Source: a bacterium (GTDB taxonomy: Bacteria > UBP15 > UBA6099 > JAJRTR01). From it: a DNA stretch of 64,000 bases. The stretch lies in contig JAJRTR010000182.1 of the NCBI GenBank assembly GCA_024278215.1, positions 36,846 to 100,845 on the forward strand, read 5' to 3'. Below, piece by piece: positions 17,827 to 27,720 of this stretch; positions within the stretch are counted from its first letter, which is position 1, and each line of letters begins with the position of its first letter. The position numbers were made by a program, and so were the translations under genes. The notes beneath the pieces were generated by a model, which did not search any database, was not told the origin of the DNA, and was given only the letters and a program-made list of their open reading frames with translations.

Positions 17827-20172
17827 ACTGATTATCCGGATAAGGGTCTGTTTGAAAATGTCGAGAGTGAAAGGTTTGACGAGGTATCCCGCGGCACCGG
17901 TGTCATAACCGCGTTTTATCTGGTCAGAAAGTCCTGATGCGGTGAGCATGAGCACCGGTATGTTCTGTTTTGCTTCTACAGTTTTTATCATTTTAAGCAG
18001 CTCGTAACCGCTGATTTTCGGCATTGTCACGTCAAGTAAAATTACGTCTATGGGATCTTTGGAAAAGAGCAGAGAAAGAGCTTCAAAGCCGTCTGATGCA
18101 GGGAACACGGTATAGCCATCTTCCGCGAGTATGTCCGTCATCATATCGAGAAAATCCAGATCGTCATCGATAAGCAGTACGTTCTTCCCGCTCGCCGTCA
18201 TCGTCGGCCCGTGAGCGCCGGAATCATTGGCCGGCCTGACACCGCCGGCGCCGGTGTAGACTTGTTTGCGTGCTGCTTCGGCTACTTTGTTCGGGTCTGT
18301 GAAAGGAAGGGTGAAAAGGAACGCCGCACCGCCCGACTCGCTTTTTTCCAACCAGAGTTTTCCGCCGTGAACACTTACTATTTCGCGTGTAATGGCGAGT
18401 CCCAGCCCCGAGCCGCCGTGTTTGCGCGTGTCGGAACCGTCTATCTGGTAGAATTTCTCGAAGACCTTTTCGGAATATTCTTCCGGGATACCCGGGCCGG
18501 TGTCGGAAACTTCTGCAAGCGCCATGCCTTTGTGAGACGGGTGTCGGCAGACCCGCAGCCGCACACTTCCCTCTTCAGTAAACTTGATCGCGTTTTCGAC
18601 AAGATTGTTGAATACCCGTGATATTTTTTCTTTGTCGGCGAGGACCGGTGGCAACTGCTCATCCATTTCAATAAAAAAAGCGAGTTCGGAAGCCTTTGCC
18701 CTTGATTCATATCCGCATGCAAGGTCGTCTATAAGGTCCTTGAGGAATACCTCTTCCCGGTGGAGTTCGAGCTTGCCGGATTCTATTCTCGACAGGTCCA
18801 GGAGGTCGTCGATAAGTTCATTCAGGCTTTTGCAGCGCCTGTTCATAACCTCGACGGCTTTTTCCTGTTTTGGGGTGAGCGCGCCGAGTTTCTCTTCGGC
18901 AAGCATTGAAGAATACATTTTTATGAGAGTGAGTGGAGTCCTCAATTCGTGAGACACCATGGAAAGGAATTCGGATTTCACAACATTTGCGCGCTGGAGT
19001 TCTTCGTTGACCCTGAGCAGGTGGTCCTCGAGCAGAACTTTATCAGTGAGGTTTTCGAAAATGGCGATTGCGCCCATTACTTCCGAGGCCAGGTCCTTCA
19101 TCGGACAGATGCTTACATTGAACATAACTTCATTGGCCATCTGCGACGATTTGTAGATTACGCGTTCATTGGTATAGATGTTGCCTTCAGTGACGACTTT
19201 ATTGAAAATGGATTCAAGATTTTCGCTTTCCCAACCGGGGAAAACATCCCATATCTTTTTCTGATTTATGTCCCCGGGCCTGATGCCCATGTGAGTCTCC
19301 AGGCTGCTGTTCGCGCGTGTGATACTGCCTGTTCTGTCTATAACGATGATTCCAAGGTTGATATTCTCGACGACAGCATCGCTCAAGCGTCGTTGCTCGT
19401 CGGATTCTCTCTGCCTTCTAACCCTGGTTTCATACTGCGTGTGCCAGTAATCCATCATCTCATTTATCGAATTGGACAATTCTCCTATCTCATCGTGAGT
19501 ATCGTAAGATAGTTTCTCGATGCGTTCCTCGCGGACGAGGCGGTCTACCGTTTTCTTGAGATGCGACAGAGGTCGCAAAGCTAATCTGGAAACGGTAATG
19601 ACGAACACAAGATTCAGAACTGTGAGTACCAGTATGAGGAGTGCGCTTCTGGTCTGGAGGGTGGATATGTGGTTGTTGATTTCCTTCATGGAAACGACCA
19701 TCAGCACATAGCCCCAGTTGATGCCGCCCGCGCTTACGGGAGCGACGATAAGCAACTCTTCATCTTTTCCCTGCGGTCCGTTTCTCTTGAGGAAGCGCGG
19801 TTCTGGCGTCTCCTGTTTCAACAATTTCAGAATGTCTTCATCTGTGACACTTTCGCCGGTCGACTCTCCGGCGGAATCCACGATATATGTGAAGTCGTCG
19901 GAGATGACAGCACATTCCAGAACAGGGAACTTCACATCGTGGGTGACGATAATTTCCGGCAGGTCGTTTATAAGCTGGTAATCGTGTATGACCAGTGAAT
20001 TGCGGACCATACGGGCAGTCAGCTTTGCTCGGTCCATCCCGACACGCTCGAGAGATTCCTTCATTATATGCTCCGCGCCCCTTATGCTGTGGAGAGCAAA
20101 CACATACATGATGATCAAAGTGATCGCAGAAGTTGTGACACCGATTCTGAATGCTATATTGAGATTCTTCAA
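17821..20172 (-). CDS. Membrane-bound hybrid sensor histidine kinase with C-terminal receiver
   Basis: The 783-residue protein has a transmembrane helix at about 8-30, a periplasmic sensor region (31-175), a second helix at 176-197 and HAMP from about 198. A PAS domain (260-380) precedes HisKA with the phospho-His in SHELRTPLT (His408). The ATPase domain has the N box (Asn526), DTGPG (557-561) and GGSGLGL (586-592). A receiver domain at 663-783 has acceptor Asp714 and Lys766. The built-in receiver implies a phosphorelay. No dedicated regulator gene is adjacent; the stand-alone receiver at 7286 is the only other in the window. Confidence 0.92.
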   Translation of the reverse strand: MKNLNIAFRIGVTTSAITLIIMYVFALHSIRGAEHIMKESLERVGMDRAKLTARMVRNSLVIHDYQLINDLPEIIVTHDVKFPVLECAVISDDFTYIVDSAGESTGESVTDEDILKLLKQETPEPRFLKRNGPQGKDEELLIVAPVSAGGINWGYVLMVVSMKEINNHISTLQTRSALLILVLTVLNLVFVITVSRLALRPLSHLKKTVDRLVREERIEKLSYDTHDEIGELSNSINEMMDYWHTQYETRVRRQRESDEQRRLSDAVVENINLGIIVIDRTGSITRANSSLETHMGIRPGDINQKKIWDVFPGWESENLESIFNKVVTEGNIYTNERVIYKSSQMANEVMFNVSICPMKDLASEVMGAIAIFENLTDKVLLEDHLLRVNEELQRANVVKSEFLSMVSHELRTPLTLIKMYSSMLAEEKLGALTPKQEKAVEVMNRRCKSLNELIDDLLDLSRIESGKLELHREEVFLKDLIDDLACGYESRAKASELAFFIEMDEQLPPVLADKEKISRVFNNLVENAIKFTEEGSVRLRVCRHPSHKGMALAEVSDTGPGIPEEYSEKVFEKFYQIDGSDTRKHGGSGLGLAITREIVSVHGGKLWLEKSESGGAAFLFTLPFTDPNKVAEAARKQVYTGAGGVRPANDSGAHGPTMTASGKNVLLIDDDLDFLDMMTDILAEDGYTVFPASDGFEALSLLFSKDPIDVILLDVTMPKISGYELLKMIKTVEAKQNIPVLMLTASGLSDQIKRGYDTGAAGYLVKPFTLDIFKQTLIRIISE

Positions 20173-20593
20173 TTTATGTTGATCCGCAGCCGCCCATTGT
20201 TATGTTTGCGGTAACACTTTAGACATCTGAAGTAAAGCCGTGGAATTCCGGGGACATAACTGGAATTTGTCCTTTAATTGCAGTCATGTAGGGAACTCTT
20301 CACCTGGCTGAAGTGTTACTGTTTGTGAGCATATTATACAACACTATTCTGATAAATTGCACTTGGGTAGTGATTTTTTTTAGCTTATCTGCAACAGACG
20401 GCGCGGGGAGCAGAAGATGCGCTGTTCCCGCAAGCCGGTGCCCCCGCCTGCGGTGACATCCGATGCCCGGCGCGGCGGCAATACGTTGAGGAATATTTTC
20501 GTGCCGACAAAGCATCTGTAGACAATTGCAGCCGAATCAGGATTTTACAATTGGCTCATAAGAAATATTTCTACGGATTTACATGAGATCACG
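20173..20593. other. Intergenic region before the FecR operon
   Basis: Apart from the element relic at 20482-20557, nothing is recognisable. The stretch at 20395-20480 is GC-rich (GGCGCGGGGAGC, CCCGGCGCGGCGG) and may be another degraded repeat. It lies between divergent genes, so it should also hold the kinase promoter, which I cannot pinpoint. Confidence 0.35.
20482..20557. repeat. Terminal relic of the 178-bp element
   Basis: The right-hand part of the element survives: ACGTTGAGGA, then GTGCCGACAA, GACAATTGCAGCCGAATCAG and the end TTACAATTGGCTC. The left half is missing. Confidence 0.6.
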
Positions 20594-20622
20594 TTGACAA
20601 CAATAAAGTTGGATGATATTCT
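20594..20622 (+). promoter_or_regulatory. Sigma70-type promoter of the FecR operon
   Basis: TTGACA at 20594-20599 and TATTCT at 20617-20622 are separated by 17 bases. They place transcription start near 20629, about 34 bases upstream of the first gene's ATG. Confidence 0.6.
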
Positions 20623-20662
20623 ACTCGGTACAAAATTATTTTATTTCAGGGAGGTATCACAC

Positions 20663-21457
20663 ATGAGGTCATCACTGCGGAATATTACGCTACTCATAGC
20701 GTTGGCAGTGCTGGTGGCATCCGTGCCGGCGACAGCGAAGCCGGGACCGGTAGTGCTCACCTATATGGAAAGGGTGGAATATCATTCCGACACGACCACG
20801 ATCAACGAAACCACGGGTCAATCGGAAATCGGAGAAGAAACGTATCTTTACACCCTCATTTCAGCTTACAGGAAACTGGACAAGGATGTTTTTGGGAACC
20901 TGTACTATATCCACAAGTACAGCCTGGACGACACCGACACGGCGTCCAACATCGGCGGCGTCAGCATTACTCACAAAATGACGGGCAAGTGGAAGATGAA
21001 TTATTCATACTCTTATACGTCGAACCCGGAGAGAGGCTCCGTCACCTACACGACGGAAAGATTCGACAACGACAGACTTTCGTTTTCGCTCACGCACAGT
21101 GTGAACCCCGGCAAACAGCACAACAGACATTACAGGCTGAAGACGACTTACAGCACAAACACGGACTTCACGGAAAACAGAACTCTTTCAGAGAAGGTCT
21201 CTGTCGACGGAAAGTTTTGGAACAGGTGGAAGTATGATCTTTCATACCAGTTCGTATGGGGGCTGACAGACGACCCGGCGAAGGGTATCTACAGGTCGCA
21301 GTTCGCCAACCAGTGGTCTGCCGATTTTTCGTACAAGATCAACAAGAAACAGAGGCTCGTCCTTGGTTACATGTACCTCGACAAGCAATATCACGGGGCC
21401 ACAGACGACGATAACCTTCTCAGGCTCAGCTATTTCAGATCGTTCACAGGGCTCTGA
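20663..21457 (+). CDS. Predicted outer-membrane beta-barrel protein
   Basis: The 264-residue protein has a signal peptide (RNITLLIALAVLVASVPATA) and then alternating aromatic/polar strands typical of outer-membrane barrels: KMNYSYSYTSN, RLSFSLTHSV, WKYDLSYQFVWG, QRLVLGYMYLDK, ending LLRLSYFRSFTGL. I recognise no named family. ATG 20663 follows AGGGAGGT at 20649-20656. It is the first gene of an operon with a FecR-domain protein and an Ig-like lipoprotein, suggesting an envelope assembly in which the barrel is the outer-membrane component. Confidence 0.65.
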   Translation: MRSSLRNITLLIALAVLVASVPATAKPGPVVLTYMERVEYHSDTTTINETTGQSEIGEETYLYTLISAYRKLDKDVFGNLYYIHKYSLDDTDTASNIGGVSITHKMTGKWKMNYSYSYTSNPERGSVTYTTERFDNDRLSFSLTHSVNPGKQHNRHYRLKTTYSTNTDFTENRTLSEKVSVDGKFWNRWKYDLSYQFVWGLTDDPAKGIYRSQFANQWSADFSYKINKKQRLVLGYMYLDKQYHGATDDDNLLRLSYFRSFTGL

Positions 21458-21541
21458 TCGTACAACACTCGCACCTTGCAGCAATACATAAACATTAAAT
21501 TAGGTGTATATAGTACATTAATAAAAAAAGGGAGGATGATT

Positions 21542-22324
21542 TTGAGGAAATCACTATCAGCATTAATACTAACATCGATTATGCTTTTCGCAGTCTCCAT
21601 AGCCGCCTGTGCTGCGAACAGTGCGGTACTGAAGGACCTTAAGGGTAAGGTCCAGGTGAAAGCGGCGATGGGACAGCCGTGGGAAGATGCGCGGAACGGC
21701 CAGAAAGTGGACGCCGGCGCATCGATAAAAACAGGATCCGGCGCGGAGGTTATTGTCGCATGGGGGGAAGGAAAAGCGATAAAGGTCAGTCCGCTTTCAA
21801 ACATTAAACTGGAATCACTTGCATCTGCAAAATCGAAGATAAACCTATCTGAAGGAAAGATATTCGCACGCACAAATAAGTTGAAAAGCGCGGGAGGAAC
21901 ATTCGAAGTGAGAACCCCGACGGCCATAGCCGGAGTGCGCGGCACGGGTTTCGAGGCGACACCCGGCAGCTTCGCCGTTGTGGAAGGCACAGTGGCTGTA
22001 ACAGCCGGTGGAGTGGAAGTCATAGTCGAGGCGGGCATGATGACGGAGATTCCCGAGGCAGGCGCGCCACCCGCACAACCGACGGCCATTCCAGCCGTGA
22101 AACTCGATGAGCTCAGGAAAGTCAACGCAGGCGTGCAGAAGGTCGCCGACGTAACTTCCGCCGCGGGTGTTGTCAAACAAGAACCGAAACCTGTCGAGCA
22201 GGTTGTCGAGGAAGTAAACGAAGATGTCGAACAGGTTACAGTCGACGACAAGCTTACCGAAGATGCGGCGAGTGCAGGTTTTGACGCTGGTACCGGCGGC
22301 ATCCAGGGAACGATAAACTACTGA
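21542..22324 (+). CDS. Exported FecR-domain protein
   Basis: The 260-residue protein has a signal peptide (SALILTSIMLFAVSIAACA) and a FecR-like beta domain (about 30-155) with the hallmark sequence VRTPTAIAGVRGTGFE. FecR domains in such stand-alone proteins probably bind proteins or ligands in the periplasm rather than signal for iron uptake. A Pro/Val/Glu-rich tail (KQEPKPVEQVVEEVNEDVEQ) follows. GGGAGG at 21530-21535 directly abuts ATG 21536, so the TTG at 21542 (spacing 6) is the better start. The sequence around the signal peptide resembles that of the preceding barrel gene. Confidence 0.8.
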   Translation: MRKSLSALILTSIMLFAVSIAACAANSAVLKDLKGKVQVKAAMGQPWEDARNGQKVDAGASIKTGSGAEVIVAWGEGKAIKVSPLSNIKLESLASAKSKINLSEGKIFARTNKLKSAGGTFEVRTPTAIAGVRGTGFEATPGSFAVVEGTVAVTAGGVEVIVEAGMMTEIPEAGAPPAQPTAIPAVKLDELRKVNAGVQKVADVTSAAGVVKQEPKPVEQVVEEVNEDVEQVTVDDKLTEDAASAGFDAGTGGIQGTINY

Positions 22325-22342
22325 AAAGGGGATGGTACAAAC

Positions 22343-24181
22343 ATGAAGAAATTAAGTTATATTGCAGCAGCGACAATGATTGCCATCGCCGGATTTATCG
22401 CCGGATGCGGCGGGGGCGGCGGCACGACAGCTACAAACAGTCCGACTAACTACAGATATGGCAATATTAAAGCAAATGTCAATTTCGGCGTAACTTCGGC
22501 GGCGAAAACTGCCGCCAGGAATGCGAACAACGGAAGTGATTTTACTGTCGAGGAACTCGCAATACCCACATCCACAAAGATGTACCAGGGATGCGAGAAC
22601 TGGATACTCGAGAAGACGACTTACAACTTTGACGACAATTATTCACGTGTGGCCGGTTCAACAACATCTTCTTCCTCTGAGTATTACTCCATTAAACCTC
22701 CGGCAAGTCTGGCCGCATCAAGCACGGTTCCCGTGTACCTGTGGGTAGCAAAAAACCCCGGGTATCTTGCCGAACATTACGCGAAATCACTTGAAAACAC
22801 CGGCAACACGGATGTTAATCCCGTGGCGAGCGCCTGCGCCATGCTTTCATGCTCCGGATGGAGCACCGACCTGAACGCCCCGATAGGTTGTTCCGGCGAG
22901 TTCGATATCAAAAACGTCGCCGTCGGCGACAATCTTCTCCTCGAGGCCAGTGCCTATGCGTGGGACGACGACGGCTGTTACAATATGTCTACAAACTCAT
23001 ACGAAGCCTGCTTCATCCAGAAACATTTCGTCGCGGGACTGGTTGCTTCCGTTGTCGAAGGCCAGTATACGACCGGCGTGGAAATCACCCCCACATCGAC
23101 ACTCGTCGCTATATCTGCGATGGCTTATGCCACGGACACAGGGCAACTGCTGTCGAGTATTTCACAGACCGACGTCAACAAGATAATTACCGCTGTAAGC
23201 GGCACGAGCGGTTTGTTCCCGTCAGGCATCAAGTACGGAGAGACGACCTATAGCGGATCGACACTGCAAAACTACTATTCATTTACCAATACAATTGTGG
23301 AATCGGTATTGAACAGCGCCGGTCTGAGTGGTCCGCATTTGTCTTCATTCTCTCCGGAAAGCGGATCGAAAATCACTTATGATGCCCCGGTGTTCAAAGC
23401 GGTGTTCAACGAAGCGCTCGACACATCAGTCACTCCGACAGGCTTCACCGCGACAATAACCAACAGTTACACCGGTAACACATTCACCATCAACAACTCG
23501 AATGCAACAGACTACGGCACATTCTCCTATGAGAGCTCGGGAAGCGCCACAGACACGCTCGTGTATACCCTGAAATCAAGCAGTGTTCTGTCCGCCGCCG
23601 GCCTTCATACACTGTCGGCAAACTCTTCTTACTATATATCGGATTTCTCGATGCCGACAAATATCAAGAATGCGGACGGCGAACCGTGGATCGCATCGCT
23701 TGATTCCCTTATGCCGTATTATTTCTACATTTACACATACACCGGGCCGGTTCTCGTCTCGACATCTCCGGCAAACGGCGCGGCCGACGTCGCCTACGAC
23801 GGGACGACCTTCGACGCGGTCTTCAACATGGCTCTGGACACTTCCGTCACACCATCCGGCTTCTCTGTTTCTCTGGTCAACAGCAGCACCGGTGGCTATC
23901 TGACTATAGACGACACGAACATTTCGGACTACGGCACTTACTCTTACATTACAACTACCGTGACGAATGATACGCTCCGTTTTACGCTGAAATCCAGCTC
24001 CGAACTCTCGGCCGCGGGCCTGAGCACACTCTATTCCGGAACCACATACACGATCTCAAACTACACCCTGCCTGCCAACGTAAAGGATTCGGCGGGCAAC
24101 ATCGCTTATGACCCCAATAGTGTTGTTCCCTCCGAGAATGTTCAGTTCACGACTGAATACGGAAGCGATTACGAGTATTGA
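22343..24181 (+). CDS. Lipoprotein with two bacterial Ig-like (Big_5/SbsA) domains
   Basis: The 612-residue protein has a lipobox ending GFIAGC (Cys22), followed by five glycines. An unrecognised domain (about 35-330) is Ser/Thr/Asn-rich with several cysteines. Two tandem Ig-like units follow; both contain the shared phrase LDTSVTP and similar ends (YTLKSSSVLSAAGL and FTLKSSSELSAAGL). Such domains mediate binding or act as spacers on the cell surface. It starts 18 bases after the FecR gene with AGGGGATGG upstream, and the operon ends at a strong terminator 34 bases downstream. Confidence 0.75.
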   Translation: MKKLSYIAAATMIAIAGFIAGCGGGGGTTATNSPTNYRYGNIKANVNFGVTSAAKTAARNANNGSDFTVEELAIPTSTKMYQGCENWILEKTTYNFDDNYSRVAGSTTSSSSEYYSIKPPASLAASSTVPVYLWVAKNPGYLAEHYAKSLENTGNTDVNPVASACAMLSCSGWSTDLNAPIGCSGEFDIKNVAVGDNLLLEASAYAWDDDGCYNMSTNSYEACFIQKHFVAGLVASVVEGQYTTGVEITPTSTLVAISAMAYATDTGQLLSSISQTDVNKIITAVSGTSGLFPSGIKYGETTYSGSTLQNYYSFTNTIVESVLNSAGLSGPHLSSFSPESGSKITYDAPVFKAVFNEALDTSVTPTGFTATITNSYTGNTFTINNSNATDYGTFSYESSGSATDTLVYTLKSSSVLSAAGLHTLSANSSYYISDFSMPTNIKNADGEPWIASLDSLMPYYFYIYTYTGPVLVSTSPANGAADVAYDGTTFDAVFNMALDTSVTPSGFSVSLVNSSTGGYLTIDDTNISDYGTYSYITTTVTNDTLRFTLKSSSELSAAGLSTLYSGTTYTISNYTLPANVKDSAGNIAYDPNSVVPSENVQFTTEYGSDYEY

Positions 24182-24214
24182 ATCGAAAAGCAGGAATTTA
24201 TTGTACAGATACCG

Positions 24215-24242
24215 CCCCGGCGCAACCGCGCCGGGGTTTTTT
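24215..24242 (+). terminator. Rho-independent terminator of the FecR operon
   Basis: Perfect 9-bp stem CCCCGGCGC/GCGCCGGGG with loop AACC, followed by six T residues. Confidence 0.93.
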
Positions 24243-24354
24243 CATGGTGCCTGCAACACTTGCGCTGTGCCTGCAAAAGGCCCCGGATTCCCGTCTGCCA
24301 CCACGGATCCCGGATTCCGCACAAAGAAATCCGGAAAACATCGGCAACTCTTTT

Positions 24355-25338
24355 TCATTTCTCATCAGTCGGCAGAGCAGGCGATTTTTTGTGGAATTCG
24401 TCGGATTCTTTGTCCCATCCGTTTTTCTTGATCAAATCAACTATCTCACGGGTACGTTCAAGATCCTTTTCATCGAAAAGCTCGAAATGGCCTTTGATAG
24501 CCATGAACATGAATCTGAACTTATTGAAAGCTTTGTCCTTGTAGGCGTTTACAGTTCTTTTCGTCAATTTTGCGACGACATCGGATGGCAGGTTATTGCT
24601 AAGAACGAAAATCCAGTTGTGTTCGCCCTGTGTGCAAGCGACAGGTTCGAGTTCGACAGGTTCGCCGGTGCTGTTTTTACCGCCGCTGATTCCACCGCCC
24701 ACAAACAACTGGTGCTCGTCGGCAGTAAAACAGTCGATTTCCCCGGCAGACAGTGCGTCCACAAGATTGGAGGGGGGAGAATCATACACGAATACAGTGT
24801 CGCCGAAAAATTCGGACATTGTTTTGTCTATACCGTTCTCATGGAGCAGCAGGCGGGTGTAGATTGTATTTGTGCCGCCCCAGGTTTTTCCTTCCAGTTC
24901 GCTTATCTTTTCAATCCCCTGTCCACGCTCGACATATATACATTGTTTCGAGTACTTCGCTTTATTAAAAGTCACAGTGAATGCGGGGGTCGCCAGCGCT
25001 TTTACCTTGTTTTCTATCTGTACATAGCCTGCTGCGCTTGAAAAGATCGTTATATCCGCCCGCCCCTCCTTGAGCGCAGTATAAGCCATGTCCGCTTCAT
25101 CCTGAGCATATCTGTAAGGGACGATTTCCACGTTTACATCGAATCCGGTTTCCTTACCCAGCGTAATGCAGAATTCACGCAGAAGTTTTGTCAGGCTGCT
25201 GCCCACCATAGATTCATTCACAGGAAGGTACACAGCCAGTGTGTTGTCTTCATCGGCAGCGCGCGCGGTTGCGGCGTGAAGCGCAACGGCGGCAAGTATG
25301 ACAAAAATAAATCCGGCTGATAATCGCAGTTTCGACAT
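24355..25338 (-). CDS. PhnD-like periplasmic phosphate/phosphonate-binding protein
   Basis: The 327-residue protein has a signal peptide (MSKLRLSAGFIFVILAAVAL, cleaved near ARA) and a type 2 periplasmic-binding fold. Features include LAVYLPVNESMVGSSL, VEIVPYRYAQDEADMAYTAL, KEGRADITIFSS and SALSAGEIDCFTADEHQL. The family binds phosphate, phosphite, phosphonate or related oxyanions. No ABC permease or ATPase gene is next to it, so it is an orphan or serves a sensor. GAGAGG eight bases upstream favours ATG 25338 over GTG 25347. It is convergent with the FecR operon across the terminator at 24215. Confidence 0.78.
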   Translation of the reverse strand: MSKLRLSAGFIFVILAAVALHAATARAADEDNTLAVYLPVNESMVGSSLTKLLREFCITLGKETGFDVNVEIVPYRYAQDEADMAYTALKEGRADITIFSSAAGYVQIENKVKALATPAFTVTFNKAKYSKQCIYVERGQGIEKISELEGKTWGGTNTIYTRLLLHENGIDKTMSEFFGDTVFVYDSPPSNLVDALSAGEIDCFTADEHQLFVGGGISGGKNSTGEPVELEPVACTQGEHNWIFVLSNNLPSDVVAKLTKRTVNAYKDKAFNKFRFMFMAIKGHFELFDEKDLERTREIVDLIKKNGWDKESDEFHKKSPALPTDEK

Positions 25339-25510
25339 GGGGCTCACCTCTCTGCAACAATTGTATTACGAAAAACCACAGCACTGCAAGCGAAATATCG
25401 CAGTATCGTGAATTCACGCTTGGAGACAAAAAAACATCCCGCCCGGAGATGCCTGTATTTTATGAATAAATGATAATATTTCTGTTTATCTTACATCGCC
25501 GATTACAAAA

Positions 25511-25738
25511 TCATCTTGCCATCAGGCTGAGTTGTCTGTTGAGTGCCGAGTTGAGGGTGCGCACTCTGGATTCGAGTTCACGTGCCATTGCGAGTTCCGG
25601 CAGCGCATTCGTTCTTGACGGTTTCGGGATAGACGGACATTGTGTTGCCGAACGTGTGTGCACGGCATCGACCGGGGTATATATGATGTGTGCTCTTGCG
25701 GGTTTGTAGGTTATTTTATCGTAAAGAAATGTTGACAT
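25511..25738 (-). CDS. Small protein of unknown function
   Basis: This 75-residue protein has a very good ribosome site (GGGAGG then AAAAA and ATG 25738), the main reason to call it. It contains a central Pro/Ser/Thr-rich stretch and a C-terminal helix with heptad-like leucines (LESRVRTLNSALNRQLSLMA) that could form a coiled coil. No signal peptide or membrane segment is visible, and I do not recognise a family. It stands alone between the PhnD-like gene and an element copy. Confidence 0.55.
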   Translation of the reverse strand: MSTFLYDKITYKPARAHIIYTPVDAVHTRSATQCPSIPKPSRTNALPELAMARELESRVRTLNSALNRQLSLMAR

Positions 25739-25878
25739 TTTTTCCTCCCTGATCTTCAGCCGCGAAAACGTCCATGTTTCCTATATTTATATTTATCGGA
25801 CGAATCGGGTGGAACTTTAACATTTTTTGTGATATTGATAATTCGATTGAAGATTATGCGGAAAAAAAGAAAATTATT

Positions 25879-26057
25879 GGGCAAATTACAAAATTATGTT
25901 CGAAGCGAGGTCGAACGAAATTTTTCATAAGCAAGGCGGAGGTGCAAAATCCCCGCAGGCGTACTCGCCGAGTACGTTGAGGATGATTTTGTGCCGACAA
26001 CGCAGCTATGGGCAATTGCAGTCGACCGCAGCCAAATCATAATTTTGCAATTGGCTC
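25879..26057. repeat. Dispersed 178-bp inverted-repeat element, full copy B
   Basis: Both ends are present: a slightly decayed left end (GGGCAAATTACAAAATTATG) and an intact right end (TTTTGCAATTGGCTC). The central palindrome CAGGCGTACTCGCCGAGTACG is preserved. It is inverted relative to copy A and occupies the gap between two small genes. Confidence 0.83.
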
Positions 26058-26156
26058 TATTGTAAAAACAGCATTTATTTATATATCAGGGTTCATTTAT
26101 CACAGTTTTTTGACGAAAACTAATATAAGAAAGCGTCAGAGAAAACGGTATTGGAC

Positions 26157-26348
26157 ATGTGGATTGAAGAAGAAACAGAAAAGTGTGAATCGCGCAAGCA
26201 GCGGGATTATGTGCGCGACATGAACGATCTGATCAATGCCGAACGTGAGCGTGTCCTGAGGATTATGAAAAGAATCGACAAGTCGATGGAAGCCGTCCGG
26301 AAGACTCAGCGAATCACCGGAAAGAACACTCCGGAGAGCGATAGATAA
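26157..26348 (+). CDS. Small highly charged protein, uncertain
   Basis: A 63-residue frame rich in Lys, Arg and Glu (WIEEETEKCESRKQRDYVRD), probably one long helix. The ATG at 26157 has only a weak upstream ribosome site, and an in-frame TTG lies at 26151. No family is recognised. It is kept because its composition is protein-like, but it may not be a gene. Confidence 0.35.
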   Translation: MWIEEETEKCESRKQRDYVRDMNDLINAERERVLRIMKRIDKSMEAVRKTQRITGKNTPESDR

Positions 26349-26802
26349 TTCATTGATTCTCCGCAATACTACTATTTCAATGCTCCGGACTGAAGTCCGA
26401 GGTATCTATTGGTGTCGTTCCTGCGAAGGAGGAATCCAGTTTCTTTTTGCGGGACCCGGGAGCCCGATCTACAGTTTTGTCAGTACTGATGGGCGTGCCC
26501 AAACAAAAACGGTTTGAGCACGGCACACATGGTTTGATTCGTGTGTAATCAGTCCCAATACTGTTCAGTTAGGACTCAATAATGCACAAAAAACCAGTAT
26601 TTATCAAGATATTCGTTGTATCTGTGCCCTTAACTTAACGGTATTGTAATTAGCCCGCATATTTCACAAATGCGGGTTCAAAAACAGGAAGAATGCCTGT
26701 AATACAAGGCGCGGCAAGTGAGTGGTGAGGGAATTCTTGCAGAATATCTGAATTTGCACAAGTTCAGATACAGGAAACACGCACTCAAAACGGAGCCGCC
26801 TG
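26349..26802. repeat. Repeat-filled intergenic region
   Basis: No gene. Several palindromes lie in a row: CGGACTGAAGTCCG near 26387; TTCCTGCGAAGGAGGAATCC near 26419, similar to a motif common in many genomes; the block 26494-26535 shared with 6738-6778; and 26652-26678, AGCCCGCAT then AAATGCGGGTT, the short palindrome family. It looks like a landing zone for small repeats. Confidence 0.55.
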
Positions 26803-27597
26803 TTATTTCTGTTGTATATACGGCTTTTCGCCCAGGTTCTCGAACCAGTTGGGCGGGAATTCTTCGGTAAATACCGAAGGGGCAAGCGGTATATTGAACC
26901 TGTAGTTTGTATAGGTGGACAAGTTGATAAATGTGTATGGGAGTTTGCTGACTTTTGTTTTCCACTTCGAACTGACAGGAAACCAGTAGTCGTTCATTTT
27001 TTCATAGTCGATTACGCCGTTTATCGAGACTTTCATATCTGACGAATTAACCAGCCCAAGGAACTTAAGAACAATGTACCGCTCTTTGTCTATATACCAG
27101 GTCATTGGAAAAATGATCTTGTTTTCCACACTTTTAGGTATCAGGGTGACGCGGAAACAGTCGATGCCTTTGAAGACCTTGTCCGGGCCTCTTTCGACAT
27201 TATAGGAATTGAAGACTTTGTCGGTCCAGCCGTGATCCATGGCGATTGCGCCCGGCTCGTTGGGGCTGCCTGCCCAGTAATTGTCCTCGGTCTTCGACAA
27301 CAGTTTGTAGCCGTGCTTGCCGGGTGCCTGATAGAAGTAGCGCATTTTCAGTGTCGTGCCGTTTCCCATGCTGAGCGGCATAGTACCGGGCGAATCCGTG
27401 CCGCGCGTCATTTCGTATGTGTGCACCCTCAGTTCGTCGTAGCTCATCGTTTTTATGTCCTGCGCGATGAACCGTCTCTGGATTTCATTTATTATGTCTG
27501 CTCCGGTGAGTTCCTGTTTTTCGACCGCCGCGGCTGCTGCGGCAAGGCGACCGAACAGCATCGCCGCGATCATAATAAGCAGAATTCTCGTTTTCAT
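26803..27597 (-). CDS. Exported LolA-like (outer-membrane lipoprotein-sorting-type) protein
   Basis: The 264-residue protein has a signal peptide (MKTRILLIMIAAMLFGRLAA). It has a LolA/LolB-like half-barrel pattern with many aromatic strands: LKMRYFYQAPGKHGYKLLSK, FRVTLIPKS, MTWYIDKERYIVLKFLG, DYWFPVSSKWKT. Related proteins carry lipids or lipoproteins across the periplasm. The start is ATG 27597 with AGGGGAGG six bases upstream; the frame's extension to 27633 lacks such a site. It stands alone. Confidence 0.6.
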   Translation of the reverse strand: MKTRILLIMIAAMLFGRLAAAAAAVEKQELTGADIINEIQRRFIAQDIKTMSYDELRVHTYEMTRGTDSPGTMPLSMGNGTTLKMRYFYQAPGKHGYKLLSKTEDNYWAGSPNEPGAIAMDHGWTDKVFNSYNVERGPDKVFKGIDCFRVTLIPKSVENKIIFPMTWYIDKERYIVLKFLGLVNSSDMKVSINGVIDYEKMNDYWFPVSSKWKTKVSKLPYTFINLSTYTNYRFNIPLAPSVFTEEFPPNWFENLGEKPYIQQK

Positions 27598-27720
27598 GTT
27601 TTGCCTCCCCTGAAACATATATGTCATTTTCATTGTGTTTCCCTACACCCGCAACAATATATTCTACCACTCATTTCATGAAACTGTTTACTGCCGGAAC
27701 ATAATAGTGTGTTTAACATA

